Part shown: positions 17,940-25,600 of the stretch, one piece after another
How the letters are laid out: every line of letters begins with the position of its first letter
Position numbering within the stretch: the first letter of the stretch is position 1
Source of the DNA: WTKG01 sp963735005
GTDB lineage: Bacteria > Actinomycetota > Actinomycetes > Actinomycetales > Demequinaceae
Direction of reading: 5' to 3'
Length of the DNA stretch: 64,000 nucleotides
Assembly: GCA_963735005.1 (NCBI GenBank)
Contig: CAVTJA010000010.1
Span: 186,001-250,000, forward strand
Notes under the pieces: model-generated
Seen by the model: the letters and a program-made list of their open reading frames with translations, nothing else
The model's database searches: none
Told to the model about the DNA's origin: nothing
Position numbers and translations under genes: made by a program

Positions 17940-19180
17940 GCGCCCGGCGGCACGCGCTACGCGACGTCGTGGCCTTCGAGGTGCGCCGGACAGTCACCAA
18001 GCGGCGCTTCTGGCTCGCGACGCTGTTGCTGCCCGGCATGATTGCCGTGATCTTCACCATCTCGGCGCTGTCGGGCGAGTCGTCGCAGGCGGCCCAGGAG
18101 GCGCAGGCAAACGCGAAGTTCGCCTTTGAGTACGTGGACGCCTCCGGGCTCGTGGACCCCGCGCTGGCGACTGCCGCGGGCGGCGTCGAAATTACGGACC
18201 CCGACCAGGGCATCGCGCATGTGAAGTCCGGCGCGGTCGCCGCGTTCTTCTCGTACCCGAGCGATCCCACCACCCAAACCATCGAGGTCTACGGCGCGAA
18301 CGAGGGCCTCTTCAACAACGGCAAGTACGGCTCCGTCGCGAGCGCCCTGCTCACGCAGAGCGCCGCGCAGCAGATAGGCTCGCCCGAGCTCACGGCGCTC
18401 GCCCGCGGCGCGGCTTCCACGAACACCACCGCCTTCCAGGACGGCAAGGTCGCAGGCGGGGTCGAGTCGATCATCGGCCCGATGTTGTACCTACTGCTGC
18501 TGTACATCACGGTGATCCTGATGGGCAACCAGATGCTCGCGGCGACAGTGGAGGAGAAGGAGAATCGCGTCACCGAAATGATCCTCACCACCATCCGCGC
18601 CACCAACCTGTTGGTCGGCAAGGTGGTGTCGCTGCTCGTCATTGGTTTGATTCAGATGCTGGTGTTCGCCGTGCCAATGGTGGTCGGCTACGTGTTCTTC
18701 CGCGAGCAGCTCAGCCTGCCGAACTTCGACTTGTCGTCCCTGAGTTTCGCAGCGGAGCCGATGATCATCGGCGCCCTGTTGCTACTCGGCGGGTTCTCGT
18801 TGTTCACGGCGACGCTCGTCACCATCGGCGCGGCGATGCCCACCGTGAAGGACGCGGCGCCCTATTTTGGCGGCGTGGTGATCGCGCTGTTCCTGCCGAT
18901 CTACATCTCGCCGCTGATCGTGTCCTCGCCCGACGCGCTGATCGTCAAGATCTTCACGTTCTTCCCGTACTCTGCTCCGGTGACCTCGATGATTCGCAAC
19001 GCGCTCGGCTCACTGCCGCTGTGGGCGGGCGTGGTCGACGTCGTCATCCTCTTCGCGCTCGCCGCGGTCGTCATGCGCATCGCGGTGCGCGTGTTCACCT
19101 ACGGGTCGATCGCCTACGGCAACAAGGTGTCGCTCAAGGCCGCGCTGGGACGGCGCACGGCCGACGGCACGCGGGCGTAG
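17936..19180 (+). CDS. ABC-2 type exporter permease, NatB-like
   Basis: 414 residues with an N-terminal helix, a large extracytoplasmic loop (about residues 45-180) and five to six C-terminal helices, as in COG1668/NatB. The conserved block EEKENRVTEMILTTI precedes the membrane cluster. It overlaps natA by ATGA. Its last 61 codons are repeated at 21742-21927 with 11 base differences in 186 and only one amino-acid change. The gene therefore borders the toxin island and its 3' end has served as a recombination site. Confidence 0.93.
18995..19180 (+). repeat. natB 3'-end direct repeat, copy A
   Basis: The last 186 bp of the intact permease gene. It is colinear without gaps with copy B at 21742-21927, with 11 mismatches (about 94% identity). 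Ten mismatches are synonymous or in the stop codon (TAG versus TAA). One changes Ala to Gly near the end. Confidence 0.97.
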
Positions 19181-19361
19181 CGGCCACTACGTCGCGCCGG
19201 CGCCCCTCCCCGGCCCGCATATCCAGCGTCGCCAAACGCTGCGCCGCGCCCCTGGTGTGCGACTGCGCACCGCCAGCGGCACCAAAATACGCGCGGATCG
19301 GCGCGACGTGTCTCCGAACGGACGACCCGGAAAGTGGCACGGCGTCGGCGCCCGCCAAGGC
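19181..19361. other. Intergenic junction natB / Imm26
   Basis: 181 bp between two convergent genes. It contains a small stem GGTGTGC/GCGCACC at 19253-19270 with one G-U pair, a possible weak bidirectional terminator. Nothing else is recognised. The first bases after the stop resemble those after copy B of the natB end. Confidence 0.4.
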
Positions 19362-19865
19362 TCATCCGAAGATGTCGGCGGTGGTGACCCTGCCCTCCGC
19401 GCGAAGTTCGTCGAAAGCATCGAGCCACGGCTCCAAGCCGAGGGAAGCTCGCAACGCCCGCTCCAATCGGACAGGAGCCACCACTTTGCGATTGGGCAAA
19501 GTAGCCGCCTCGATCGCAGTAGCGGGTCTCCGCCGGTCTCCCGAATAGTCGACGACCTCGACGTTGGCTGCCGTGCCAACGGCTTCCTTGTAGGCGGGCA
19601 ACGGGATCGCCGGATCAACCCCGGCGTGACCCACCACCGTCCAATGGCCGGCATGAATCTTGGCGTCCATCGAGAGCCCGAGAAACAACACCGGAGCCGT
19701 CAGGGCTCGCCCCACAGACTCGACCACCTCGCCCATCGGGAACACCGGCTCGAAGATGGCAAAGAAGTAGGCATCCCTCCCGTAAGACGCGACAACCTGA
19801 CCCACGCCCGCGCGACCGTCTCCGGTCGGAACGATGAAGACGTCCCCGACCCTCAGCTGAGTCAC
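19362..19865 (-). CDS. Immunity protein, Imm26-like
   Basis: 167 residues. The N-terminal pattern TQLRVGDVFIVPTGDGRAGVG followed by a FAIFEPVF strand and FLGLSMD matches the Imm26 family of polymorphic-toxin immunity proteins. It overlaps the stop of the preceding toxin gene by ATGA, so it is presumably the cognate cytoplasmic antidote of that toxin. The last gene of the toxin island on this side, it ends 181 bp from natB. Confidence 0.8.
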   Translation of the reverse strand: MTQLRVGDVFIVPTGDGRAGVGQVVASYGRDAYFFAIFEPVFPMGEVVESVGRALTAPVLFLGLSMDAKIHAGHWTVVGHAGVDPAIPLPAYKEAVGTAANVEVVDYSGDRRRPATAIEAATLPNRKVVAPVRLERALRASLGLEPWLDAFDELRAEGRVTTADIFG

Positions 19866-20476
19866 CAGAGATCACCCCCAGCACCCAAGTACCGCGAGTC
19901 ATTCATCTGATGCCTCCGGTTCGCGAGACCGCCGTTCGGGTTCCCAACGTTTGTGGGCCCACCCTCTTGTCGGATGAAGAACTCCTCCATCCGGTCGAGC
20001 TCCGTACCGGGATCGGCCCGGCCGATGATCTCGAACTCGACGTCAGCATCCGGATTCGCCCGCGAGTGTTCAGACTGGCGCGAAACGTTCCGCGCCTCGC
20101 TCTTCGCTTTATCGATGGGCGGCTTCCCGCCAAGCAAGTCAGTCCGCCTGTAGACGACTCCTTCCGGCACCGACTCTGCGGCAACACATTTCGCGAACAC
20201 GACATGGAAAGGTCCAGCCGCAGTCGCTGCTCTCTCCCGGAGGCCGTCGACCCCGTCCTGCATCCCGACGGGAGTTGTCGCACTGGTGCGCGCCTGCGCA
20301 CTGTGGGCGGCACCGTCATACGGGGGGCTCGTGTCGTACGCGTAGCCCCGGGACGCAGTCGACGCGGTCGCGATACCCCCGCTGAAGAGGAGGTGCGTGT
20401 AGCCAAGCAAGACCGCGAGAACGGTCACTCGCCACGCGGTCTGTGTACTGAACTTCGCGCTACGGCCCGCTCTCAT
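19862..20476 (-). CDS. Membrane-anchored or secreted orphan toxin, GIY-YIG/URI nuclease-like C-terminus
   Basis: 204 residues from ATG 20476, which overlaps the stop of the upstream gene by ATGA. A longer in-frame start at 20527 overlaps that gene more. Residues about 15-40 form a signal peptide or anchor (TAWRVTVLAVLLGYTHLLFSG). After a low-complexity linker comes a C-terminal domain with VVYRRTD, AKSEARNVSRQSEHSRANP, RMEEFFIR and GLANRRHQMN. I recognise this as the toxin family usually reading GGKPYIGQAKSEAR, which resembles a GIY-YIG nuclease. Here the YIG position reads PPID. Activity is therefore uncertain. The Imm26-like gene follows. Confidence 0.7.
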   Translation of the reverse strand: MRAGRSAKFSTQTAWRVTVLAVLLGYTHLLFSGGIATASTASRGYAYDTSPPYDGAAHSAQARTSATTPVGMQDGVDGLRERAATAAGPFHVVFAKCVAAESVPEGVVYRRTDLLGGKPPIDKAKSEARNVSRQSEHSRANPDADVEFEIIGRADPGTELDRMEEFFIRQEGGPTNVGNPNGGLANRRHQMNDSRYLGAGGDLW

Positions 20477-20778
20477 CGCGAATAGACGGGGCCGAACGCC
20501 CGTCGCAACTCCTCTTGGTAACGCCATGCGGCGTCAAGTATCGGCTCGGGATTCTTCGCATGGTCGGCTTCCGCAAGCATCGAACAGAATATCGACCAGT
20601 ACTTCCCCGCAAGCCGGACGCTGATCGTGTCCGCGAACAGCCCCGCACTCCTCTGCTCGGCGACGAGCGAACACAACTCGTCGAGCGCCTGAACCTCCAA
20701 GCGTTTCTCGGTTCTGAGCGGAACCAGGAGGGCAGTCGTCAACTCGTCGAGACGCCCCTCGAACTGAGATTTGGTCAT
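20473..20778 (-). CDS. Putative immunity protein, unrecognised family
   Basis: 101 residues from ATG 20778, supported by GGGAGCGATCGG just upstream. The longer frame to 20886 overlaps the toxin before it. It is a small, acidic-to-neutral, mostly helical protein without signal peptide (FEGRLDELTTALLVPL, LDELCSLVAEQRSAGLF, KYWSIFCSMLAEADH). Position directly after the ART-like toxin (47 bp) and before another toxin (ATGA overlap) makes it the likely antidote of the former. No known Imm family was recognised. Confidence 0.65.
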   Translation of the reverse strand: MTKSQFEGRLDELTTALLVPLRTEKRLEVQALDELCSLVAEQRSAGLFADTISVRLAGKYWSIFCSMLAEADHAKNPEPILDAAWRYQEELRRAFGPVYSR

Positions 20779-20825
20779 CCGATCGCTCCCGGAGGTATGG
20801 ATCCGAATATCGAGACTTCTTGCTG

Positions 20826-21665
20826 TCAGAACGAATAGTGGTAGGGCAAGCCGGCCTCGCCGTTGAGTCGAGGATAGATCCGCCAAGCCTCAGCAGTCGA
20901 CGAGTTGACCATATCGAGGTTGATTCGCACGACGCCATTGCCTGAGTCGAACGCGGCGGCAACGGCAGGGTCACGCGACGTGGCGATCCATGGATCGTTG
21001 GCCCATGATGCCCTGCTCGAACCGCCCACAATGTGCTCGCCGAGGCTCCACGTTCCCTCCGGATTCTTGGCCGAAATACCGAACCCGGCGTCGATGGATT
21101 CCCGGTCCGCAGCGTTGAGTGCTCGATAGACGAAGTTCCCACCACCGCTGTCTGCGGCGCTGCCCGCGCCGACCGATCCCACGTCTTCAGCGAAGGCGGC
21201 GCGCAAGACGCCGCCAGACGCTTCGGTCACGGTGCCGCGCAAACCGGCAAGCGCGGACTCAGCCAGCCGCGCCCCACGCACCGCCATCGAGGCAAACGGC
21301 GCGGCCACCAGCGCCGCATCCATCAGGTCCAGGGTGGCTAAGTAGGAGTTCTTCGCGTAGCCCACAAAGTCGCCCTGCAGGGCCGCATCCCACGCCGCCG
21401 ACCAATGCTCAGCGAAGTCATACATCGGGTTGTCGATCTTGTTGACCGCGCCCCAAAATCCCAGTTGCGACCTGTCACATTCGAACTGCTCGAAGGCGGC
21501 GCCCACGAACCCCAACGCAGTCGCCTGCGCCTCACCCGCACTCGCCGCAACTCGCCCATCAACAATGGACGACGCCGCCGCAGGGGCCGCCGGCAACAAG
21601 TCAAGGCCACCAACACCAGTGGCGACACACACCACCCACGCGACCACCCGCAACCGGAAACTCAC
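20826..21665 (-). CDS. Secreted orphan toxin: signal peptide, RHS-type linker and ART-like domain
   Basis: 279 residues from a GTG. Residues 1-32 form a signal peptide (RLRVVAWVVCVATGVGG, cleavage near APAAASS). Residues about 57-141 are colinear with the pre-toxin linker of the neighbouring RHS protein (FECDRSQLGFWGAVNK, KNSYLATLDLMDAALVAAPF). Residues about 170-279 are a different toxin domain: NFVYRALN, GISAKNPEGTWSLGEHI, PWIATSRDPAVAAAFDSGNG, VVRINLDMV. The Arg / Ser-Thr / aromatic layout resembles ADP-ribosyltransferase toxins, but the catalytic Glu is not certain. It is an RHS tip that has gained its own export signal, or an intermediate in tip exchange. Confidence 0.7.
   Translation of the reverse strand: MSFRLRVVAWVVCVATGVGGLDLLPAAPAAASSIVDGRVAASAGEAQATALGFVGAAFEQFECDRSQLGFWGAVNKIDNPMYDFAEHWSAAWDAALQGDFVGYAKNSYLATLDLMDAALVAAPFASMAVRGARLAESALAGLRGTVTEASGGVLRAAFAEDVGSVGAGSAADSGGGNFVYRALNAADRESIDAGFGISAKNPEGTWSLGEHIVGGSSRASWANDPWIATSRDPAVAAAFDSGNGVVRINLDMVNSSTAEAWRIYPRLNGEAGLPYHYSF
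21243..21494 (-). repeat. RHS pre-toxin linker repeat, orphan copy
   Basis: A 252-bp segment inside the orphan toxin gene. It aligns without gaps to 23120-23371 in the RHS gene, by eye about 85% identical, and encodes the FECDRS...GFWGAVNK...AVRG block. It is a direct repeat in the same orientation, suitable for homologous recombination between the two toxin genes. Confidence 0.9.
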
Positions 21666-21741
21666 ACCATCACGCTACCGGCGCACCACCCCAACTTCCT
21701 GGCGACACCACACCGGAGCCACAGCGCGGACCGTGACGCTG

Positions 21742-21927
21742 CGCAACGCGCTCGGCTCGCTGCCGCTGTGGGCGGGCGTGGTCGACGTCGTCATCCTGTT
21801 CGCCCTCGCCGCTGTCGTGATGCGCATCGCGGTGCGCGTGTTCACCTACGGCTCGATCGCCTACGGCAACAAGGTGTCGCTCAAGGCCGCGCTGGGACGC
21901 CGCACAGGCGACGGCACGCGCGCGTAA
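21742..21927 (+). pseudogene. Duplicated 3' fragment of natB (copy B)
   Basis: 186 bp encoding the C-terminal 61 residues of the NatB-like permease with a TAA stop but no start or upstream part. Compared with the intact gene there are 11 mismatches. Nearly all are at third positions and only one changes a residue. This indicates a copy that diverged as part of a functional gene, for example in another strain, rather than a decaying duplicate. It lies between the orphan toxin module and the RHS/SMI1 module. Confidence 0.93.
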
Positions 21928-21945
21928 TGGCCGCTGCACGCCCCT

Positions 21946-21990
21946 ACGAACCCCACGAACCCCACGAACCCCACGAACCCCACGAACCCC
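21946..21990 (+). repeat. Five tandem copies of a 9-bp unit (ACGAACCCC)
   Basis: Five perfect units followed by a degenerate one. In one forward frame the region reads repeated Asn-Pro-Thr, then EAHAADLATITNVIHALMAK and a TGA at 22088-22090, with no start codon. It looks like the C-terminal remnant of a repeat-containing protein joined just behind the natB fragment. Confidence 0.75.
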
Positions 21991-22100
21991 ATCGAAGCCC
22001 ACGCCGCCGACCTCGCCACCATCACCAACGTCATCCACGCCCTCATGGCCAAAGTCAAACTCCGCCTCATCACCACCGGCGCCAGTTGACTAGCGGTCGG
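21991..22100. other. Remnant region between natB fragment and SMI1 gene
   Basis: No intact gene. The forward frame described for the 9-bp repeat ends here. The helical C-terminal remnant (ADLATITNVIHALMA) resembles the ends of small phage-type structural proteins, but this is only an impression. Confidence 0.35.
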
Positions 22101-22679
22101 CTACTCCGACCACCAGCCCACCTCGGGGTTGAGCTCAGCGGCCAGTGCGACGAACGCGAGATCATCCATCTCCAGGTAGCCGCCCGAGTCGACGAAGAAC
22201 ACCTGCCGGTCAAACCCGACAGCAAGCGTGTCGATCATGTCCGTCAAGGACAAGAACTCGACCGGGTGCTCAGCCTCCTCTAGCCGGAAGTGCCTCACCG
22301 CTCCTTGCTGGCCCCCGCTCAACTCCACGAGGTAGAAGTCTCCGCCTCCGTTTGCGAAGAGGGGAAGCCAGTCCTGCGCCCACCGCGAGTCCTCCACGAA
22401 GGCTCGGTAGTGGGCCACCGCGTCCTCAAGAGAGAGCAGGTAGAAGCCAGGGAAGAGGTGGATGTCGTCCACCGAGGCAACGCCTTTCGTCTGGGTGCCG
22501 TCACGCCAGGCGTACAGGGCCTCGACATCCTGCGCGCACGGCAGACCACACGCCGCCAGCAACGAACGCACCCGATCCGCGTCAATCCCTACCCGCAGCG
22601 CGTCGAGCAGCACCCGCCGCCCAAGCCTCTGCAAGGCCTCCTCGATCGCGAGCAGCGCCGAAGAAATCTCACTCGTCAT
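22101..22679 (-). CDS. SMI1/KNR4 (SUKH) family immunity protein
   Basis: 192 residues. The SUKH fold pattern is visible: an N-terminal helical part, LPCAQDVEALYAWRDG, LFPGFYLLSLEDAVAHY, WLPLFANGGGDFYLVEL and the final strand VFFVDSGGYLEMDD. SUKH proteins are the most common immunity proteins for nuclease toxins. Its ATG overlaps the RHS stop codon (ATGA), so toxin and antidote are translationally coupled. It is the presumed antidote of the NucA/NucB-like RHS tip. Confidence 0.92.
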   Translation of the reverse strand: MTSEISSALLAIEEALQRLGRRVLLDALRVGIDADRVRSLLAACGLPCAQDVEALYAWRDGTQTKGVASVDDIHLFPGFYLLSLEDAVAHYRAFVEDSRWAQDWLPLFANGGGDFYLVELSGGQQGAVRHFRLEEAEHPVEFLSLTDMIDTLAVGFDRQVFFVDSGGYLEMDDLAFVALAAELNPEVGWWSE

Positions 22680-25600
22680 GGACCGAACACCACATTGAAG
22701 GGATCACCAACCCCGACACCGTTGTTGTGGAAGAACCGACTCAGGACGCCGCCCTGGTAGGACTGCTCACCCTGAGGAACCGACCGTACGAAGGAGCCGC
22801 AGCCGCCCTGCGCCGAGCACGCGAACGGGTACTCGTCAAGCGACTGCCCTGCTGGCGCTGGAGACTGGCCTCGCAACGCTGCCCTCCGATTGGCGTCCCG
22901 CGCAGCAGCAGACACGCGGTTGAGCTGGGTGGGCGCGCCGTTGGCGACGGCATCGTCGAAGTTCTGCGCGATCCCCGGTGCTCGACTTCTGCTGAACACC
23001 ACCGTGGGGACATCAGCTGCGGTGTTTGCGGCAGCGTTGCCTATGCCGATGGACCCAGTATCGTCGGCCAAGGCGGTGCGCCACCCGCCCGGATAAGCTT
23101 CCGCGAATCGCCCGCGCGCACCGGCAAGCGCAGACTCAGCCAGCCGCACCCCACGCACCGCGATCGACGCAAACGGCGCAGCAATCAGTGCCGCATCCAG
23201 CACATCCAAGGTGGCGAAGTAGGAGTTCTTCGCGAACCCCACAACGTCACCCTGCAGCATCGAATCCCACGCCGCCGACTCATGCTCCAGGTAGTGATAC
23301 ATCGGGTTGTAGTTCTTGTTGACCGCACCCCAAAAACCCAGCTTCGACCTGTCACATTCGAACTCCTGGAACGGGGCACTAAACAGGTCGCCCACACCAT
23401 CACTGAAGCTCTGACCCGGCTCACTACGGCCAGACGACAACCCCATCGGATCGGACTGCTGGAACGGGTCACCCGCGGTATACGCATATGGCATGCCCGT
23501 CGAGCCATCCCACGGGTCCACCGTCAAAAACTGCCCAGACACCGGATCCAGATAACGCGCCCGCAAGTAATACAAACCCGTCGGGTCGCGATACTCACCC
23601 GCGAACCCAAACCGCGTCACCTGCGCATTGCCCGTACTTGCCGTGACCTGCCCATAGGCGCTGTAGTCCCACGTGCCGACGACGGTTCCCGACTCGTCGG
23701 TCGCCGCACGCACCGAGCCGGTGAGGTCGCCGTGCAGATACGTGACATCGCCCGAGGCGAGGCTCACCTGGGCCAGCGGCGTTGAACCGCCCGCATAGAC
23801 GTAAGCGTTCTCGCCATCCTCAAGAAGCACCGGCACGCCCGCCGACGTGTCCCACACGTACTGCGTGGTTTGTGTGCCGTCGTCGGCTGACGTGCGAAGG
23901 CCCTGCGAGTAGGTGTAGTCGTAGGTTGCCGCGCCCGAGGTCACGGAGGACAACTGCCCCAGCAAGTCGTACGTGAACGACTGTGCGTCCACCCCGGTAA
24001 CTGCGGACGAGGACGTTCGTTGCCCCAGTGCGTTGTACGCGTACGTGATCGTTTCGGCACCAGCCGTCACCAGGCTGTCGAGCTGCCCGCCAGTCGAAAA
24101 CGACAGGGTGGATCCCATGTCGTCGGTCAAGACTTCGTGGCTCGCCCGGTACGTGAGGGTGCTCAGCGCGGCCGCCTGGTCGGTAATGCTTCCGACGCGC
24201 CCGATGTCATCGCGCACGACATCCCGAGACTGGGTGACGGCACCTCCGCGCGAGAACGACTGCGCCGTCATGAGGCCGTCCGTGCCGTAGGCGTAGGACT
24301 CGGCGAACAACGCGTTGGCGCCCGGCCCGGTGAGCAGCGTTCCGTCGACGCGTGCCCCGGCGTCGTACGACACCTGGAGATCGACCCCATTCGGGTAGCC
24401 GACATCGGTGACACTGCCGGCGGCATCCCGGCTCACGGAAATCGATCCCTTGTTCGGGATATTGACTGCGGTGAGCTGCCCGAGGACATCGTGATCGTAC
24501 GTCACGACCAACCCCGAAGGGTAGGTGAGCGTGTCGAAGTTGCCGAGCGCGTCGTACCCGTACTGGACGTCGCCGAGCGCCCCCGTTGCGCTCGTGACAC
24601 GCCCGAGCGAATCGTAGGCATAACTTGATTGGCCACCGTCGTCCGAAACGCCGGTGAGGTTGCCCACCGAGTCGTAAGTGGACACTGTCGGTGCCACATC
24701 TCCCGAATGCGCAACCGTGGTTGCGCGCCCGAGCGCGTCGTACGTGGGCGTGGACACCAGCCCGGAAGGCGCGGTGACCTGCGCGACCAGGCCGTCGCGG
24801 TAGGAGACGGACGTCGTAAGGCCCTGGAAGTCTGTGATCGTGGTCGGGCGGCCGAATCCGTCCCGATCGACCGACTCCACGCGACCCAACCAGTCCGTCG
24901 CTGACTCAAGCTGGCCAGCGTCGTTGTCGTAAGTGTACGACCACGACTCGCCGTCCGCGCGAGTCTTCGACTTGAGTCTTCCCCACTTGTCGTAGGCGAA
25001 GTCCGTGGAACGGCCTCCCGCGTCGACTACGGACTCAAGTTGCGACTTCAGGTTGTAGTTGTAGGTCACGACGCCGCCGGCGGGATTCGTTTGGTGAGTA
25101 ACTCGCCGAAGCGCGTCGTACTCCGATTGAGACCGGCGGCCAAGCTCGTCGACTACGGCCGTGTTCTGTCCAAGGACGTCGTACTCGTAGCTAACGGACT
25201 GGCCGAGGGAATTGGTCACGGCCGTGATGCGCCCAAGGAGATCGTAGTCATAGGAAGTCACCGCACCGCCGGGCCCGGTGACGCTCGCCAGTCGACCCGC
25301 GGCGTCGTAGTTGTACGTTGTCGTCAACCCCTCCGCGTCCGTCGCCGACGTGCGGCGCCCGGATGGGTCGTACGCGTACGTCGTAGTAGCACCCTGCGCG
25401 TCCTCGGCGGACACGAGGCGACCGTACGCGTCGTACGTATATGTCGTCGTCGCACCCAACGCGTCCGTCATTGTCAGCATCTGAGATCGGTTGTTATACG
25501 TGAACGTCGTGGTGTCGGCCTCCTTGGTGCCGTCACCGTCTCGGTCGCGATACTGCGTGATTGCCGAGGGATTGCCCAACGGGTCGTAGGCGGTCGTGAA

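Noticed and set aside
19187..21741. Transposon or insertion sequence carrying the orphan toxins
   Set aside because: No transposase and no terminal inverted repeats. The bordering repeats are the natB 3' ends and the RHS linkers, which indicate homologous recombination.
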